From NCBI RefSeq assembly GCF_900635775.1, contig NZ_LR134167.1, forward strand, positions 2,141,001-2,205,000: a stretch of DNA of 64,000 nt. The letters run 5' to 3'. Position 1 is the first letter of the stretch; each line of letters starts with the position of its first letter. A program made the position numbers and the translations under genes. A model generated the notes under the pieces. The model was not told where the DNA came from. It searched no databases and saw only the letters and a program-made list of their open reading frames with translations. Below, piece by piece: positions 35,842 to 45,894 of the stretch. This DNA is from Avibacterium volantium (GTDB taxonomy: Bacteria; Pseudomonadota; Gammaproteobacteria; Enterobacterales; Pasteurellaceae).

Positions 35842-36600
35842 CTATAATTTTTGTGCCAAAATAAAAAGTGGCTGATAATTCAACCGCACTTGTCCTTGCG
35901 GATTTTCATATTGCGCTTTGTAATCTGCAATAAATTGTTGCAATCGTCCCTTTGTCCAACGTCCTTGCCCTGTGGCAGTTACGCCAGTGGCTTTGAGATG
36001 TTGCAACACCGCTAACGGATTAGAAAAATACAACGGCATCGCTTGTTCAAATAAGGCTTTGATCTCAAATCTTTCACTCAGCCATTGTTGCCATTGCTCC
36101 AAATCAGGATAATCCAAGCCAATTCCCGTTAATGCACGAATTTCGGCTAAATTTTGTGGGGCAAAGGTGCTAATCAGCAAGATGCCATTTTCACGCAATA
36201 AATCGGCACATTTATTGATGAAACCGTGCGGATCAGCAAACCACTGCACCGCAGAAGCGGAAGCGATGAGATCATAATGCGCAGGAAACGGATAGTTTTC
36301 CCCATCGCCTTGATAAAAAACAACATTCTCTTGTGGAAATAGGGCGTTAAGTTGGCTTTTCACATCGCATAAATCGTTAAATGCCCAAGATTTCACTTGT
36401 AAATGTTGCGCTAAAAGTTGGCTAAAATGCCCCGTGCCACAACCAATTTCCAGCACTTGTGAAAAAGCCGTTCTGCCCGTTTGCAATAACAGCTGTAACA
36501 GTTGCTGATTAATTTGCTGCTGCGCTTGTGCTTGGCTGTCGTAGCTCTGCAAGGCTTGGCTAAAGCATTGCGCAACGCGAGATTTATTTACCGCCTTCAT
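35842..36600 (-). CDS. bioC: Malonyl-ACP O-methyltransferase BioC
   Basis: The 252-residue SAM-dependent methyltransferase masks malonyl-ACP as its methyl ester so that the fatty-acid pathway can build pimeloyl-ACP. The SAM site VLEIGCGTGHFS is at residues ~49-60, and the acidic loop FYQGDGENYPF follows. It directly follows the bioG stop in the operon. The name is supported by operon context. Confidence 0.94.
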   Translation of the reverse strand: MKAVNKSRVAQCFSQALQSYDSQAQAQQQINQQLLQLLLQTGRTAFSQVLEIGCGTGHFSQLLAQHLQVKSWAFNDLCDVKSQLNALFPQENVVFYQGDGENYPFPAHYDLIASASAVQWFADPHGFINKCADLLRENGILLISTFAPQNLAEIRALTGIGLDYPDLEQWQQWLSERFEIKALFEQAMPLYFSNPLAVLQHLKATGVTATGQGRWTKGRLQQFIADYKAQYENPQGQVRLNYQPLFILAQKL

Positions 36601-37290
36601 TTAAAATAACTCAGCCCATGCGTGAAATTGCGCAAAAGGATAGTGCGGCAATGGCATTGTTTGTAAGACAAATTCTGTGCCATTTTGCACCGCACTTTGC
36701 TTTTGCTCAGCGGCATAAGTTTGCCAAAAGTTGAGCTGATTTTGGCTAGGGAAAATACGATCTTTCTCCCCAATAATGGCTTTTGTCCAGTTCAGCGATT
36801 TTCCATTATCTTGCTGAATAGATTGATAAAGTTCGCCTAATTCTGACCGCACTTGCTGCCAATCACGTTGCCCTGCTAATTGGCTATATTGCTCGAACGT
36901 GGCGCTATCACCGCACATTCTGCGCTGAAATTTGGCTAAATTACGTTCATCTAGCTGTTCTAGAGTGCCGATAAATACCGCTTGCGGAATGCCCATAGCA
37001 TCATCACAAGGCTTGCCTGTGCCGTTAATGGCAGTCGCGCTGACAAAGGGCGTTTGCCCAAGTACTTTATTTGCCACCCACACGCCCATTGACCAAGCCA
37101 CCACACGGATCTGCGAATAAGGGGAAAGATCCACATTAAATATCAGATCTTGATAGTCATAGCACAGCAGTAAATCGGTGTTTTCTGGTAACGCTAAGTG
37201 AGAAACCGCACTGGCTGGCGTTCCCCAGCCCGCAAAATAAATGATTAAATTTGGATTATTATCTGCGCGCTTGATTAATTCTATTTGCAT
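36601..37290 (-). CDS. bioG: Pimeloyl-ACP methyl ester esterase BioG
   Basis: The 229-residue alpha/beta hydrolase of the DUF452/BioG family replaces BioH in many Pasteurellaceae. It removes the methyl ester to release pimeloyl-ACP. The nucleophile elbow is [11 protein letters not shown] (Ser in the GxSxG-like WSMG), and oxyanion region YFAGWGTP is near the start; the His is near the C-terminus in [11 protein letters not shown]. It overlaps bioF by 10 bp and abuts bioC. Confidence 0.93.
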   Translation of the reverse strand: MQIELIKRADNNPNLIIYFAGWGTPASAVSHLALPENTDLLLCYDYQDLIFNVDLSPYSQIRVVAWSMGVWVANKVLGQTPFVSATAINGTGKPCDDAMGIPQAVFIGTLEQLDERNLAKFQRRMCGDSATFEQYSQLAGQRDWQQVRSELGELYQSIQQDNGKSLNWTKAIIGEKDRIFPSQNQLNFWQTYAAEQKQSAVQNGTEFVLQTMPLPHYPFAQFHAWAELF

Positions 37291-38465
37291 TGTTGTTGCT
37301 CAAATTCCATTAAGGTTGTGAGAAAAGCGTCCACTTCTTGCTCTGTCATATCCGCTGTTAAAGAAACGCGAATGCGTGATGTACCTTTTGGTACCGTAGG
37401 CGGACGGATCGGCAAACAATAATAGCCTTGTTGTTGCAAGGCAAGCGCCGTTGCCACGGTTTTTTGATTATCACCGATAATATAAGGAATAATACCGCTT
37501 TCGCTCAGAATCGATTGGGCTAAATTCTCGCGAAAAAAGCACCGCACTTTTTTGCTTAGCTGATGTAAATGTTGGCGGCGCGTAGCAAAGTGCGGGAGTT
37601 TTTCAAACAGAAATGTGCTCCACGCCACACACAATGGCGGCAGTGCGGTAGAAAAAATCAGCGGTCGCATTTTATTAATTAAATAATCTTTAATGAGCTG
37701 ATCGCACACCACATAAGCGCCCATTGATGCCAAGGCTTTGCCAAAGGTGCCAACTAAAAAATCGATCTCTTGCACGCAACCTTGCTGTTCCGCAATGCCT
37801 AATCCTGTGTTGCCATAAGCCCCGATGGCGTGGGCTTCGTCCACATAAAGCATCACATTGCCAAAGCGATGTTTCAACGCTACAAGCTGGCGTAAATCTA
37901 CCACATCACCGTCCATACTAAAAATGCTTTCGGTAACGATGATCATTCGTTGGTAATGGGCTTGATGTTTTGCTAATAAGGTTTCTAAGTGATTGAAATC
38001 ATTATGCCGATAGCGCACGAAATCTGCCTCGCTCAAACGAATGCCATCAATGATACTGGCGTGAACCAGTTTATCCGCCACGATCAGGGTTTTCTTATTT
38101 GCCACGGCGGGTAAAATGCCGATGTTGGCGTGATAGCCACTATTAAACAACAAGCACGCCTCACGTCCAAATCGGCTTGCCATCAGGCTTTCGAGCTGTT
38201 CGTAAATGGCGAAAGATCCCGTTAATAACCTTGAGGAAGAGGAAGTAAAGTGTGGTAGGTTTTCGCCATAGTTTTTTAAAAATTCGCTTTTTAACGCGTC
38301 ATCATTGGCAAGACCTAAATAATCATTAGAAGACATATTGAGCATTGTGCGTCCGTCTTTGACGATCATTTTGCCTTGATGATCTAACTGTGGAAGCTGA
38401 CGAAACTGCCCTTGAGCTTTAAGTTCAGCCAGTGTTTGTGCAAAATCAGCCAAATGATTATTCAT
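37281..38465 (-). CDS. bioF: 8-amino-7-oxononanoate synthase BioF
   Basis: There are 394 residues from ATG 38465; an upstream extension to 38564 lies inside bioA. This PLP enzyme condenses pimeloyl-ACP with alanine. [32 protein letters not shown] and the PLP lysine in [16 protein letters not shown] are visible. Its start overlaps the bioA stop by 8 bp. Confidence 0.97.
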   Translation of the reverse strand: MNNHLADFAQTLAELKAQGQFRQLPQLDHQGKMIVKDGRTMLNMSSNDYLGLANDDALKSEFLKNYGENLPHFTSSSSRLLTGSFAIYEQLESLMASRFGREACLLFNSGYHANIGILPAVANKKTLIVADKLVHASIIDGIRLSEADFVRYRHNDFNHLETLLAKHQAHYQRMIIVTESIFSMDGDVVDLRQLVALKHRFGNVMLYVDEAHAIGAYGNTGLGIAEQQGCVQEIDFLVGTFGKALASMGAYVVCDQLIKDYLINKMRPLIFSTALPPLCVAWSTFLFEKLPHFATRRQHLHQLSKKVRCFFRENLAQSILSESGIIPYIIGDNQKTVATALALQQQGYYCLPIRPPTVPKGTSRIRVSLTADMTEQEVDAFLTTLMEFEQQQCK

Positions 38466-39747
38466 TGTAAACCTCTTTGAGTACCGCCAATAAGCCTTGC
38501 GTGAGCTGGCTGAGCTGGGCGGACGAAATAATAAAAGGAGGCATAATATACACCAAATGCCCAAAAGGACGTAGCCAAATGCCTTTTTCTACAAATTTTG
38601 GTTGCAATACAGCTAAATCCACTGGGGCTTTCATTTCTAACACGCCAATAGCGCCTAATACGCGTACTTCTTTCACCGATTGGAAATTTTTTGCTGCCGC
38701 CAGTTCGGTTTTTAATTGCTGTTCAATGGCGTTTACCTTGCCTTGCCAATCGCTTTCCAATAATAAATCAATGGATGCACTGGCAATGGCGCAAGCGAGC
38801 GGATTGCCCATAAAGGTTGGCCCGTGCATAAAACATTTTGCTTCGCCGTTGCAAATGGTTTCGGCAATATGTGCGGTGGTGACGGTGGCGGAAAGGGTTA
38901 AATAGCCGCCTGTTAAGGCTTTGCCTAAGCAGATAATATCAGGCTTGATGTTGGTATATTCTGTGGCAAACAGTTTGCCTGTACGCCCAAAGCCTGTGGC
39001 GATTTCATCAAAAATCAGCAAGACGCCATATTCATCACACAAGGCGCGCGCTTTTTCTAAATAGGTCGGCGAATAAAAATACATTCCCCCCGCACCTTGC
39101 ACAATCGGCTCTAAAATTAAGGCGGCAATTTCACCGCTCTTTTCTGCCAGTAAATCTTTGAGCGGCTGAATATCAGCCTCTTGCCATTGTCCGTCAAAGG
39201 TGGTTTTCGGTTGCGGTAAAAAATATTGCACGGGCAGGCCTTTGGCAAACAGACTATGCATTCCGGTAATCGGATCGCACACGGACATTGCGTGCCAAGT
39301 GTCGCCGTGGTAGCCCGAACGAATGGTGGCGAATTTGTAACGCTGGCTTTCACCTTTGGCTTGCTGATATTGCACCGCCATTTTCATCGCCACTTCCACC
39401 GCCACCGAGCCACTATCGGCAAAGAAAATTTTATCCAAGCCCGCAGGCAATAATCGCACTAAACGCTGCGCCAATTCGCCAGCGGGATCGTGGGTAAATC
39501 CACCGAACATAATATGGCTCATTTTCTCTAACTGATCTTTCGCCGCTTGGTTCAATTTCGGGTGATTATAACCGTGTAACGCCGCCCACCAAGAAGACAT
39601 TCCATCAATAAGCCGCTTGCCATTTTTCAACGTGATTTCCACCCCGTCCGCACGTTCCACCGCAAACATCGGCGCATCGCTGTTAATGCGTGAATAAGGG
39701 TGCCAGATGTGGTTTTTATCGATATTAAGGAGGGATTGTTCTTGCAT
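38458..39747 (-). CDS. bioA: Adenosylmethionine-8-amino-7-oxononanoate aminotransferase BioA
   Basis: The 429-residue class-III aminotransferase uses SAM as amino donor to make DAPA. It starts with [13 protein letters not shown], then [32 protein letters not shown] and the PLP lysine in [12 protein letters not shown]. It is the first gene of bioAFGCD. bioB is not in the window. Directly upstream is a tandem hairpin array. Confidence 0.97.
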   Translation of the reverse strand: MQEQSLLNIDKNHIWHPYSRINSDAPMFAVERADGVEITLKNGKRLIDGMSSWWAALHGYNHPKLNQAAKDQLEKMSHIMFGGFTHDPAGELAQRLVRLLPAGLDKIFFADSGSVAVEVAMKMAVQYQQAKGESQRYKFATIRSGYHGDTWHAMSVCDPITGMHSLFAKGLPVQYFLPQPKTTFDGQWQEADIQPLKDLLAEKSGEIAALILEPIVQGAGGMYFYSPTYLEKARALCDEYGVLLIFDEIATGFGRTGKLFATEYTNIKPDIICLGKALTGGYLTLSATVTTAHIAETICNGEAKCFMHGPTFMGNPLACAIASASIDLLLESDWQGKVNAIEQQLKTELAAAKNFQSVKEVRVLGAIGVLEMKAPVDLAVLQPKFVEKGIWLRPFGHLVYIMPPFIISSAQLSQLTQGLLAVLKEVYNE

Positions 39748-39751
39748 TTTT

Positions 39752-40415
39752 AACCTGTTATTTCAGCAAACTTTAGGGAGAACGATGTATTCGCCCGCAT
39801 CTCATATCATTTGGGGTAGGGACGGACCTGTGTCCGTCCGTATATCATCATTAATTTTCGGGCGAACACATAGGTGCCCCCCTACATCAATATAAACGAA
39901 CACTGCTCTTTTTCACCTATCATTTCAGTAAATTCTAGGGAGAACGATGTATTCGCCCGCCTCTCATATCATTTTTTGTAGGGACGGACCTGCGTGTCCG
40001 TCCGTAATAAGCATTAATTTTCGGGCGCACACATAGGTGCGCCCCTACACCAATATAATAGAGAACGAGCAATGCTATTTTTAACCTATAATTTCAGTAA
40101 ATTCTAGGGAGAACCGATGTAGTCGTCAGTATCTCATATCATTTTTTGTAGGGACGGACCTGTGTCCGTCCGTATATCATCATTAATTTTCGGGCACACA
40201 CATAGGTGCGCCCCTACACCAATATAATAGAGAACGAACACTGCTCTTTTTCACCTATCATTTAAGTAAATTCTAGGGATAGCGATGTACTCACCCGAAT
40301 CTCATATTATTTTTGGTAGGGACGGACCTGTGTGTCCGTCCGTAATAATCATTAATTTTCGGGCGCACACACAGGTGCGTTCCTACATCAATACAATCGA
40401 AAACGAACACTACCC
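39752..40415. repeat. Four tandem ~165-bp units, each with a paired REP-like hairpin
   Basis: The anchor CTAGGGAGAACGATG and its variants recur at spacings of 162, 169 and 169 bp. Each unit contains one hairpin GGACGGAC-CTGT-GTCCGTCC and a second, inverted hairpin GGGCGCAC-ACATAG-GTGCGCCC. Together the two hairpins form an inverted pair bounded by GTAGGG and CCCTAC. Unit 1 is the most degenerate. This fills the whole 764-bp space between bioA and psd apart from the psd promoter. No protein is encoded. Confidence 0.88.
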
Positions 40416-40511
40416 CCATTCCTGTGATAAATCAAGGCAAAATCCGCATATCGTTGCACAAGTAGGATAAGTTGATATAATCGCCCTTCCATTTTAACAA
40501 AGGAAAACCTT

Positions 40512-41402
40512 ATGACATTAAAAACGCAAATACCTTTAACGTATTGGCAACGTGTAAAAGTGGCTTTTCAATATGTAATGCCGCAACTTTATTTAACCCA
40601 GCTTGCTGGTTGGTTTGCAAAGCAACGTTGGGGAGCGCTAACCCATTTAGTGATTAAATTATTCGCGAAAAAATACCAAGTCAATATGCAAGAAGCGCTG
40701 AAACCAAATTTTAATGATTATGCGACCTTTAATGAATTTTTTATCCGTCCTTTAGCGGAAGGGGCGAGAAAAATTGATGAAAATCCTACCGCACTTTGTT
40801 TACCCGCAGACGGCTGCGTGAGCCAGCTCGGGCATATTGATGAAGATCGTTTATTACAAGCCAAAGGACACGATTTTAGCCTTGCCGATCTGCTTGCCAA
40901 TGATAAAGAATTGGTCGAGGCCTTTAAAAATGGTGAATTCGCCACAATATACCTTTCACCGAGAGATTATCATCGTGTACATATGCCTTGTGATGGCACA
41001 TTACGCAAAATGATTTATGTACCGGGTGAACTGTTTTCAGTTAATCCATTTTTGGCAGAACACGTTCCGAATTTATTTGCTCGTAACGAACGCGTGATCT
41101 GCGTGTTTGATACGGAATTTGGGCAAATGGTACAAATTTTAGTGGGGGCAACCATCACAGCAAGCATCAGCACCCAATGGGCTGGCGTGATTAACCCACC
41201 GCGCAGCAAAGAGGTGAAAGTCTGGACATATAGCGGTGAAAATGCCGTGAAATTACGCAAAGGTCAAGAAATGGGCGCGTTCCAGCTTGGTTCTACGGTA
41301 ATCAATCTATTCCAGCCAAACCAAGTGAAATTGGCAGAACAGTTGGCGGTTGATGTGCCAGTGCATATGGGCGAAGTGTTAGCTTATAAAAACACGATGT
41401 AA
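40512..41402 (+). CDS. psd: Phosphatidylserine decarboxylase proenzyme
   Basis: The 296-residue inner-membrane enzyme makes phosphatidylethanolamine. The self-cleavage site LGST is at residues 259-262 ([13 protein letters not shown]), splitting the chain before Ser261 to give the pyruvoyl prosthetic group. The active-site stretch [14 protein letters not shown] is present. AGGAAAA lies before the ATG. FKBP follows 48 bp downstream. Confidence 0.97.
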   Translation: MTLKTQIPLTYWQRVKVAFQYVMPQLYLTQLAGWFAKQRWGALTHLVIKLFAKKYQVNMQEALKPNFNDYATFNEFFIRPLAEGARKIDENPTALCLPADGCVSQLGHIDEDRLLQAKGHDFSLADLLANDKELVEAFKNGEFATIYLSPRDYHRVHMPCDGTLRKMIYVPGELFSVNPFLAEHVPNLFARNERVICVFDTEFGQMVQILVGATITASISTQWAGVINPPRSKEVKVWTYSGENAVKLRKGQEMGAFQLGSTVINLFQPNQVKLAEQLAVDVPVHMGEVLAYKNTM

Positions 41403-41449
41403 TAAATCGCTTAATCAAACACATTTATTTTTAATAGAAGGAAAAAACA

Positions 41450-42082
41450 ATGTCAGAACAATTTTTTAACCAAGTCGCTTTAGATGATGTTTCTGCCAAA
41501 GGCAGTTACGGTATCGGTTTACAAATCGGTCAGCAATTAGTTGATAGCAAATTAGCAGTCAAAGCAGATGCCGTGGCGAAAGGGATCTTTGATGCGTTAA
41601 ATCAAAATGCGCTAGCGATTGATTTAAACGAAGTGAGCCAAGCCTTACAACAACTGCAACAACAAGCCGCAGAAGCAGCGCAAGCCCAATTCAAAAAAAT
41701 TGAAGAAGAAGGCAAAGCCTATCTTGCAGAAAATGCGAAAAAAGACGGCGTGAAAGTAACAGATTCAGGCTTACAATATGAAGTGTTAGTGGAAGGTAAC
41801 GGAAAAATCCCAAGCAAACAAGATCAAGTACGCGTTCATTACACAGGAACATTGCCAGATGGCACCGTATTCGACAGCTCCGTACAACGTGGCCAACCTG
41901 CTGAATTTCCTGTAAGCGGTGTAATCCCGGGTTGGGTTGAAGCCCTTTCAATGATGCCAGTTGGCTCAAAATGGAAACTCACCATTCCACACAACCTTGC
42001 CTACGGCGAGCGCGGCGCAGGTGCAGCAATCCCACCATTTAGCACCTTAGTGTTTGAAGTGGAATTGTTGGATATTCTTTAA
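41450..42082 (+). CDS. fklB: FKBP-type peptidyl-prolyl isomerase (FklB/FKBP22 type)
   Basis: The product has 210 residues. The N-terminal helical dimerisation domain (about 1-90; [18 protein letters not shown]) is followed by a C-terminal FKBP fold ([55 protein letters not shown]). No signal peptide is visible, which favours cytoplasmic FklB over periplasmic FkpA. It ends with a terminator that is part of a duplicated segment. Confidence 0.93.
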   Translation: MSEQFFNQVALDDVSAKGSYGIGLQIGQQLVDSKLAVKADAVAKGIFDALNQNALAIDLNEVSQALQQLQQQAAEAAQAQFKKIEEEGKAYLAENAKKDGVKVTDSGLQYEVLVEGNGKIPSKQDQVRVHYTGTLPDGTVFDSSVQRGQPAEFPVSGVIPGWVEALSMMPVGSKWKLTIPHNLAYGERGAGAAIPPFSTLVFEVELLDIL

Positions 42083-42099
42083 TTTATCTTCCGCATAAA

Positions 42100-42165
42100 A
42101 AAGACCTAGCTATTTCGCTAGGTCTTTTCTTTTCAGATTAGAAAAATTCTTGAAAAAACAACCGC
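42100..42165. repeat. Direct repeat 1 (terminator plus flank) left of the XRE islet
   Basis: The terminator hairpin AAGACCTAGC/GCTAGGTCTT plus a TTTTCTTTT run and AGAAAAATTCTTGAAAAAAC recurs at 43078-43141 with only a few changes. Here it ends fklB. The two copies bracket the lipoprotein and XRE genes. Confidence 0.85.
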
Positions 42166-42229
42166 ACTTTGTTTTTTATCCTGTCGGTAGCGTTATACTA
42201 GAATAATTCTTATTGCTTAGGTAGAATGC

Positions 42230-42568
42230 TTACTTGTTAGCACAACCAGGTAAACTGCGATCCAAAACTTGTGTTCCTTCTGCAATATATTTTGTTCTAA
42301 ATCCACTTTCTACAGAAATAACAACATCAGAAAGTGCGACTGCACATCGATCTGTTTCAATAGCTCTATCTACAGCATTTTTCATATATACGATACCAAA
42401 TGTGGTTTTATCTTCACCTTTAACTCTTTCACCAAGAACTAATTTTCCTGAATTAAGATTCACATTTTTCGTACTAGCCAATGTAAAATCAGCTACTCTG
42501 TGAGTGACACAAGCACTCAACATTAATGTAGTGGCTGCAACAAAAATAGACTTCGAAATAAGTTTCAT
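42230..42568 (-). CDS. Small lipoprotein of unknown function
   Basis: The 112-residue product has the lipobox LSAC (Cys20) and the segments DFTLASTKNVNLNSG, RVKGED and AVDRAIETDRCAVALSDVVI. I recall this pattern from small lipoproteins in enterobacterial genomes and prophages, but cannot name a function. It diverges from an XRE regulator and is inside a direct-repeat-flanked islet. Confidence 0.7.
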   Translation of the reverse strand: MKLISKSIFVAATTLMLSACVTHRVADFTLASTKNVNLNSGKLVLGERVKGEDKTTFGIVYMKNAVDRAIETDRCAVALSDVVISVESGFRTKYIAEGTQVLDRSLPGCANK

Positions 42569-42670
42569 CGTTATACCTCATAAAATATATGTTAGAATCT
42601 TTGATATTATTTACTAGAGGAATATGTTTATCTAGTTATAAGTAGGTATAAAATACAATCAATAAAGGTG

Positions 42671-42682
42671 TTGACAAGTCAA
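42671..42682. promoter_or_regulatory. Possible operator between lipoprotein and XRE genes
   Basis: TTGAC-AA-GTCAA is a short perfect inverted repeat 14 bp before the XRE start codon. It could be an autoregulatory site for the XRE protein. Confidence 0.35.
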
Positions 42683-42695
42683 TAAGTGGTGAGCT

Positions 42696-43088
42696 ATGAA
42701 AGTTAAAGACCAAATAAAAATGAGAAGAGAAGCTAATAAATGGACGCAAGAGGAAATGGCAAATAGGTTACATATGTCAACCAATAATTACGCAAAACTA
42801 GAACGTGGAGAAACGAAACTCAACCTTCATCGTTTAGAGCAAATTGCTAATGTATTTAATATTGATGTCATTGAGCTGATGAATTCTGGGGAGAAAAATG
42901 TCACTTTTCTTATGAATGATCACAATACAAATTATTATGGTAGCTCAGAAAAACAGATACAAGAAAATGAAAAACTACAATTAATCATCAACCACCAAAA
43001 AGAATTACTCTTGCAAAAAGACAACGAAATTAATGCACTAAAAACTCTCGTTGAGTTATTGCAGAAGAATACTATGCAAAAGACCTAG
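42696..43088 (+). CDS. XRE-family HTH regulator with coiled-coil tail
   Basis: The product has 130 residues. The HTH_3 domain is at about 5-62 (RREANKWTQEEMANRLHMSTNNYAKLERGETK). The C-terminus is a predicted coiled coil (ENEKLQLIINHQKELLLQKDNE). The final codons and stop lie within the duplicated terminator segment. No partner toxin is seen. It may control the divergent lipoprotein gene. Confidence 0.85.
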   Translation: MKVKDQIKMRREANKWTQEEMANRLHMSTNNYAKLERGETKLNLHRLEQIANVFNIDVIELMNSGEKNVTFLMNDHNTNYYGSSEKQIQENEKLQLIINHQKELLLQKDNEINALKTLVELLQKNTMQKT

Positions 43089-43141
43089 CTTGGCTAGGTC
43101 TTTTCTTTTCCAATTAGAAAAATTCTTGAAAAAACAACCGC
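43078..43141. repeat. Direct repeat 2 right of the XRE islet
   Basis: GACCTAGC-TTG-GCTAGGTC with the following ~45 bp matches 42100-42165. The loop is 3 bp shorter, and two or three other positions differ. It provides the stop codon and terminator of the XRE gene. Confidence 0.85.
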
Positions 43142-43162
43142 TCTTTTATTTTCTTCATCTAG

Positions 43163-45736
43163 CTAAAATAACTCCTGTGGTTCAGAAGATTTTACACCAC
43201 CGTTCAAACGCTCTAATAATTCAGGTGGTACATAATAACCTTTTTCCTCAACATAAGAGCGAGTAGGTTCTGTACCTTTGATGAAATACTCTTTACGCCC
43301 CTTTCCTGTGGAAAGTAGACCAGAAATGGTATCAATACTTTTTTCTATAATATTTTTCGGTATCGGGATCTCCCGTACAGGAATATTTTTCAAGCTCGCT
43401 TTCATATAAGCAACCCACGCAGGCATTGCGGTTTGTGCGCCGGCTTCGCCTTTGCCTAAATTGCGTTTGTTGTCATCAAAGCCAACATAAACCGCCGTGG
43501 TAATATTTGCCCCGAAACCGGCATACCAAGCCACTTTTGAATTATTGGTTGTCCCTGTTTTTCCACCAATATCAGAACGCTTAATTTGATTTGCCATTCG
43601 CCAGCTTGTACCTTTCCAACCTAGACCTTGTTCGCCGTAAATTGCGGTATTCAATGCACTACGAATTAAGAAAGCTAATTCACCACTAATTACGCGAGGT
43701 GCATACTGCACTTGATCGTTGGCTTTTTTATCTTGCGCCATAAAATCAATTGCGTTTTCATCTAATTTTTTATTTTGGCGATCAAGTTCTGGAATATCAT
43801 TAGGTTGCTCATCTTGATCTAGTTCTTCACCATTGGTGCTGCTATCCGTAGAAACTAAATTATCAGGCTTCTCTAAATCAAGGTTTTTAAACCCATCTAA
43901 TTTTTCAGTTTCCCCATAAATCACAGGAATGTTATCACAGGTAACACAAGCAATTTGTGGATTCGCAACAAACAGCTCTTTGCCGCTATTATCAAGGATT
44001 TTTTCAATAAGGTAAGGATTTACCAAGAAACCACCGTTATCAAACACCGCATAAGCACGAGCCATTTCAAGTGGGGTGAATGAAGCTGCCCCTAAAGCAA
44101 GGGCTTCGCTAGCGAAATATTGATCACGCTGGAAGCCAAAGCGTTGCAAGAAATCGGCGGTAAAATCAATACCTGCCATTTGGATTGCACGGATCGCAAT
44201 CATATTTTTGGATTGCCCTAAGCCCACACGCAAGCGCATTGGGCCGTCATAACGATTTGGTGAGTTTTTCGGTGTCCACACCTTTTGCCCCGGTTTTTTG
44301 ATCACGATAGGGGAATCTTGTAGCACGCTTGATAAGGTTAGCCCTTTTTCTAATGCGGCAGCATAAATGAAAGGCTTGATTGATGACCCCACTTGCACTA
44401 AAGATTGAGTAGCGCGGTTAAATTTGCTTTGCTCAAAGCTAAAGCCGCCCACTAAGGCTTCGATCGCACCATTATCACTATTTAATGAAACTAAGGCAGA
44501 ATTTACTTCTGGCACTTGAGAAAGTTGCCATTCACCATTACCACGCTGACGCAACCAAATTTGTTCGCCTGCTTTTGGTTGTCTTTTGCCTGCCCAGCGC
44601 ATTGCTGCCGGGGAAAGCGTGATGCTGTTGCCATCATCTAATAATACTTTTGCGCCCGCTTTGCTAGTTTCCAATACGGCAGCTGGCACTAAAGGCGCTG
44701 AATTAGGCAATTTTTTTAGCGCATCAATAATTTTATCTTCGTCCCAAGCGGTTTCGCCCTTTTTCCATAACACAGCCGCACCGCGGTAGCCGTGGCGCAT
44801 ATCATAAGCGAGCAAATTATCACGCACGGCTTTTTGCGCTTCGGCCTGATCGGCAGAAAGCACGGTAGTATAAACTTTATAACCACTAGTATAGGCGTTT
44901 TCTTCGCCAAAACGTTTCACCATTTCTTGGCGTACCATTTCGGTAACATAATCCGCTTTAAAATCTAACTGTGCACCGTGATAGCTCGCTACGATAGGCT
45001 CGTTAATGGCTTCATCATATTCCGCTTTGCTGATGTATTGCATTTCTAACATTCGCCCTAGCACCACATTACGGCGTGCCGTTGCACGTTTAAGAGAATA
45101 GAGCGGATTCATTGTGGAAGGCGCTTTTGGCAAGCCTGCGATCACCGCCATTTCTGATAAGGTGAGCTGATCGAGCGATTTCCCGAAATAGGTTTTCGCA
45201 GCCGCCGCCACACCATAAGCGCGATAGCCAAGGTAAATCTTGTTCAAATATAGTTCTAAAATTTCATCTTTGCTTAGGGTGTTTTCAATTTCAATCGCTA
45301 AAATGGCTTCTTTCGCTTTACGCACGATATTTTTTTCTGGCGTTAAGAAGAAGTTACGCGCGAGCTGTTGAGTAATGGTACTCGCCCCTTGTGAAGCACC
45401 GCCTTTAGTAATCGCAACACTCACCGCACGAGCAATGCCCACAGGATCTAAACCGTGATGTTCATAAAAACGGCTATCTTCTGTGGCAAGCACCGCCTCA
45501 ATTAATTTTTTTGGCACGTCATTCAGTTTCACGGGAATACGGCGCTGTTCGCCCACTTCACCAATGAGTTTGCCGTCAGCGGTATAAATCTGCATCGGTT
45601 GCTGTAATTCCACGGTTTTTAGGGAATCTACACTTGGCAAGCCTGATTTTAGTTGAACATAAATAATTCCTGCGACAACACAGCCTAAAATGATCATTGT
45701 CAGCAAGCTACTTAAAATTAATTTTGCGATCCGCAT
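43163..45736 (-). CDS. mrcA: Penicillin-binding protein 1A
   Basis: The 857-residue bifunctional peptidoglycan synthase has an N-terminal membrane anchor, then a GT51 glycosyltransferase domain (VLATEDSRFYEHHGLDPVG, SQGASTITQQLARNFF). An OB-like region is followed by the transpeptidase with SxxK in VGSSIKPFIYAA and KTGTTN. The start codon lies inside a CRP-S site that faces comA. The gene order mrcA/comA-E (hofM-Q) is conserved in gammaproteobacteria. Confidence 0.97.
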   Translation of the reverse strand: MRIAKLILSSLLTMIILGCVVAGIIYVQLKSGLPSVDSLKTVELQQPMQIYTADGKLIGEVGEQRRIPVKLNDVPKKLIEAVLATEDSRFYEHHGLDPVGIARAVSVAITKGGASQGASTITQQLARNFFLTPEKNIVRKAKEAILAIEIENTLSKDEILELYLNKIYLGYRAYGVAAAAKTYFGKSLDQLTLSEMAVIAGLPKAPSTMNPLYSLKRATARRNVVLGRMLEMQYISKAEYDEAINEPIVASYHGAQLDFKADYVTEMVRQEMVKRFGEENAYTSGYKVYTTVLSADQAEAQKAVRDNLLAYDMRHGYRGAAVLWKKGETAWDEDKIIDALKKLPNSAPLVPAAVLETSKAGAKVLLDDGNSITLSPAAMRWAGKRQPKAGEQIWLRQRGNGEWQLSQVPEVNSALVSLNSDNGAIEALVGGFSFEQSKFNRATQSLVQVGSSIKPFIYAAALEKGLTLSSVLQDSPIVIKKPGQKVWTPKNSPNRYDGPMRLRVGLGQSKNMIAIRAIQMAGIDFTADFLQRFGFQRDQYFASEALALGAASFTPLEMARAYAVFDNGGFLVNPYLIEKILDNSGKELFVANPQIACVTCDNIPVIYGETEKLDGFKNLDLEKPDNLVSTDSSTNGEELDQDEQPNDIPELDRQNKKLDENAIDFMAQDKKANDQVQYAPRVISGELAFLIRSALNTAIYGEQGLGWKGTSWRMANQIKRSDIGGKTGTTNNSKVAWYAGFGANITTAVYVGFDDNKRNLGKGEAGAQTAMPAWVAYMKASLKNIPVREIPIPKNIIEKSIDTISGLLSTGKGRKEYFIKGTEPTRSYVEEKGYYVPPELLERLNGGVKSSEPQELF

Positions 45737-45743
45737 CGTAAAA
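45722..45743 (+). promoter_or_regulatory. CRP-S (Sxy-dependent CRP) site of comABCDE
   Basis: The sequence TTTTGCGATC-CG-CATCGTAAAA matches the CRP-S consensus at 18 of 20 defined positions. The site overlaps the mrcA start codon (45734-45736 on the minus strand). With a -41.5 geometry, comA transcription would start near 45774, with CAAAAT (45761-45766) as -10 and a leader of about 120 nt. H. influenzae has the same competence regulatory site in front of comA. Confidence 0.85.
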
Positions 45744-45894
45744 TTCTCTCTTCATTCGTGCAAAATTGAAAAAAATCAGAAAAACTAAAACCCGAAATTT
45801 TAGCTTAACTACTTCCTTAAAACGTAAGTATAAAGTTTAGTCAAGGAAATCCAAAGCTAAAAGTGCATTTAAAATGAATATTTAAGTAGGAAGA

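Noticed and set aside
39752..40415. CRISPR-like array
   Set aside because: The spacing is regular, but the repeats are ~165 bp and cover the whole unit, with no short unique spacers and no cas genes.
39781..40470. Short ORFs beginning MYSP in the repeat array near bioA
   Set aside because: They start at the same repeat motif, but the frame breaks at different points in each unit, so they are by-products of the repeat.
43078..43162. attL/attR sites of a prophage
   Set aside because: The repeat flanks only two genes and there is no integrase or phage structural gene.
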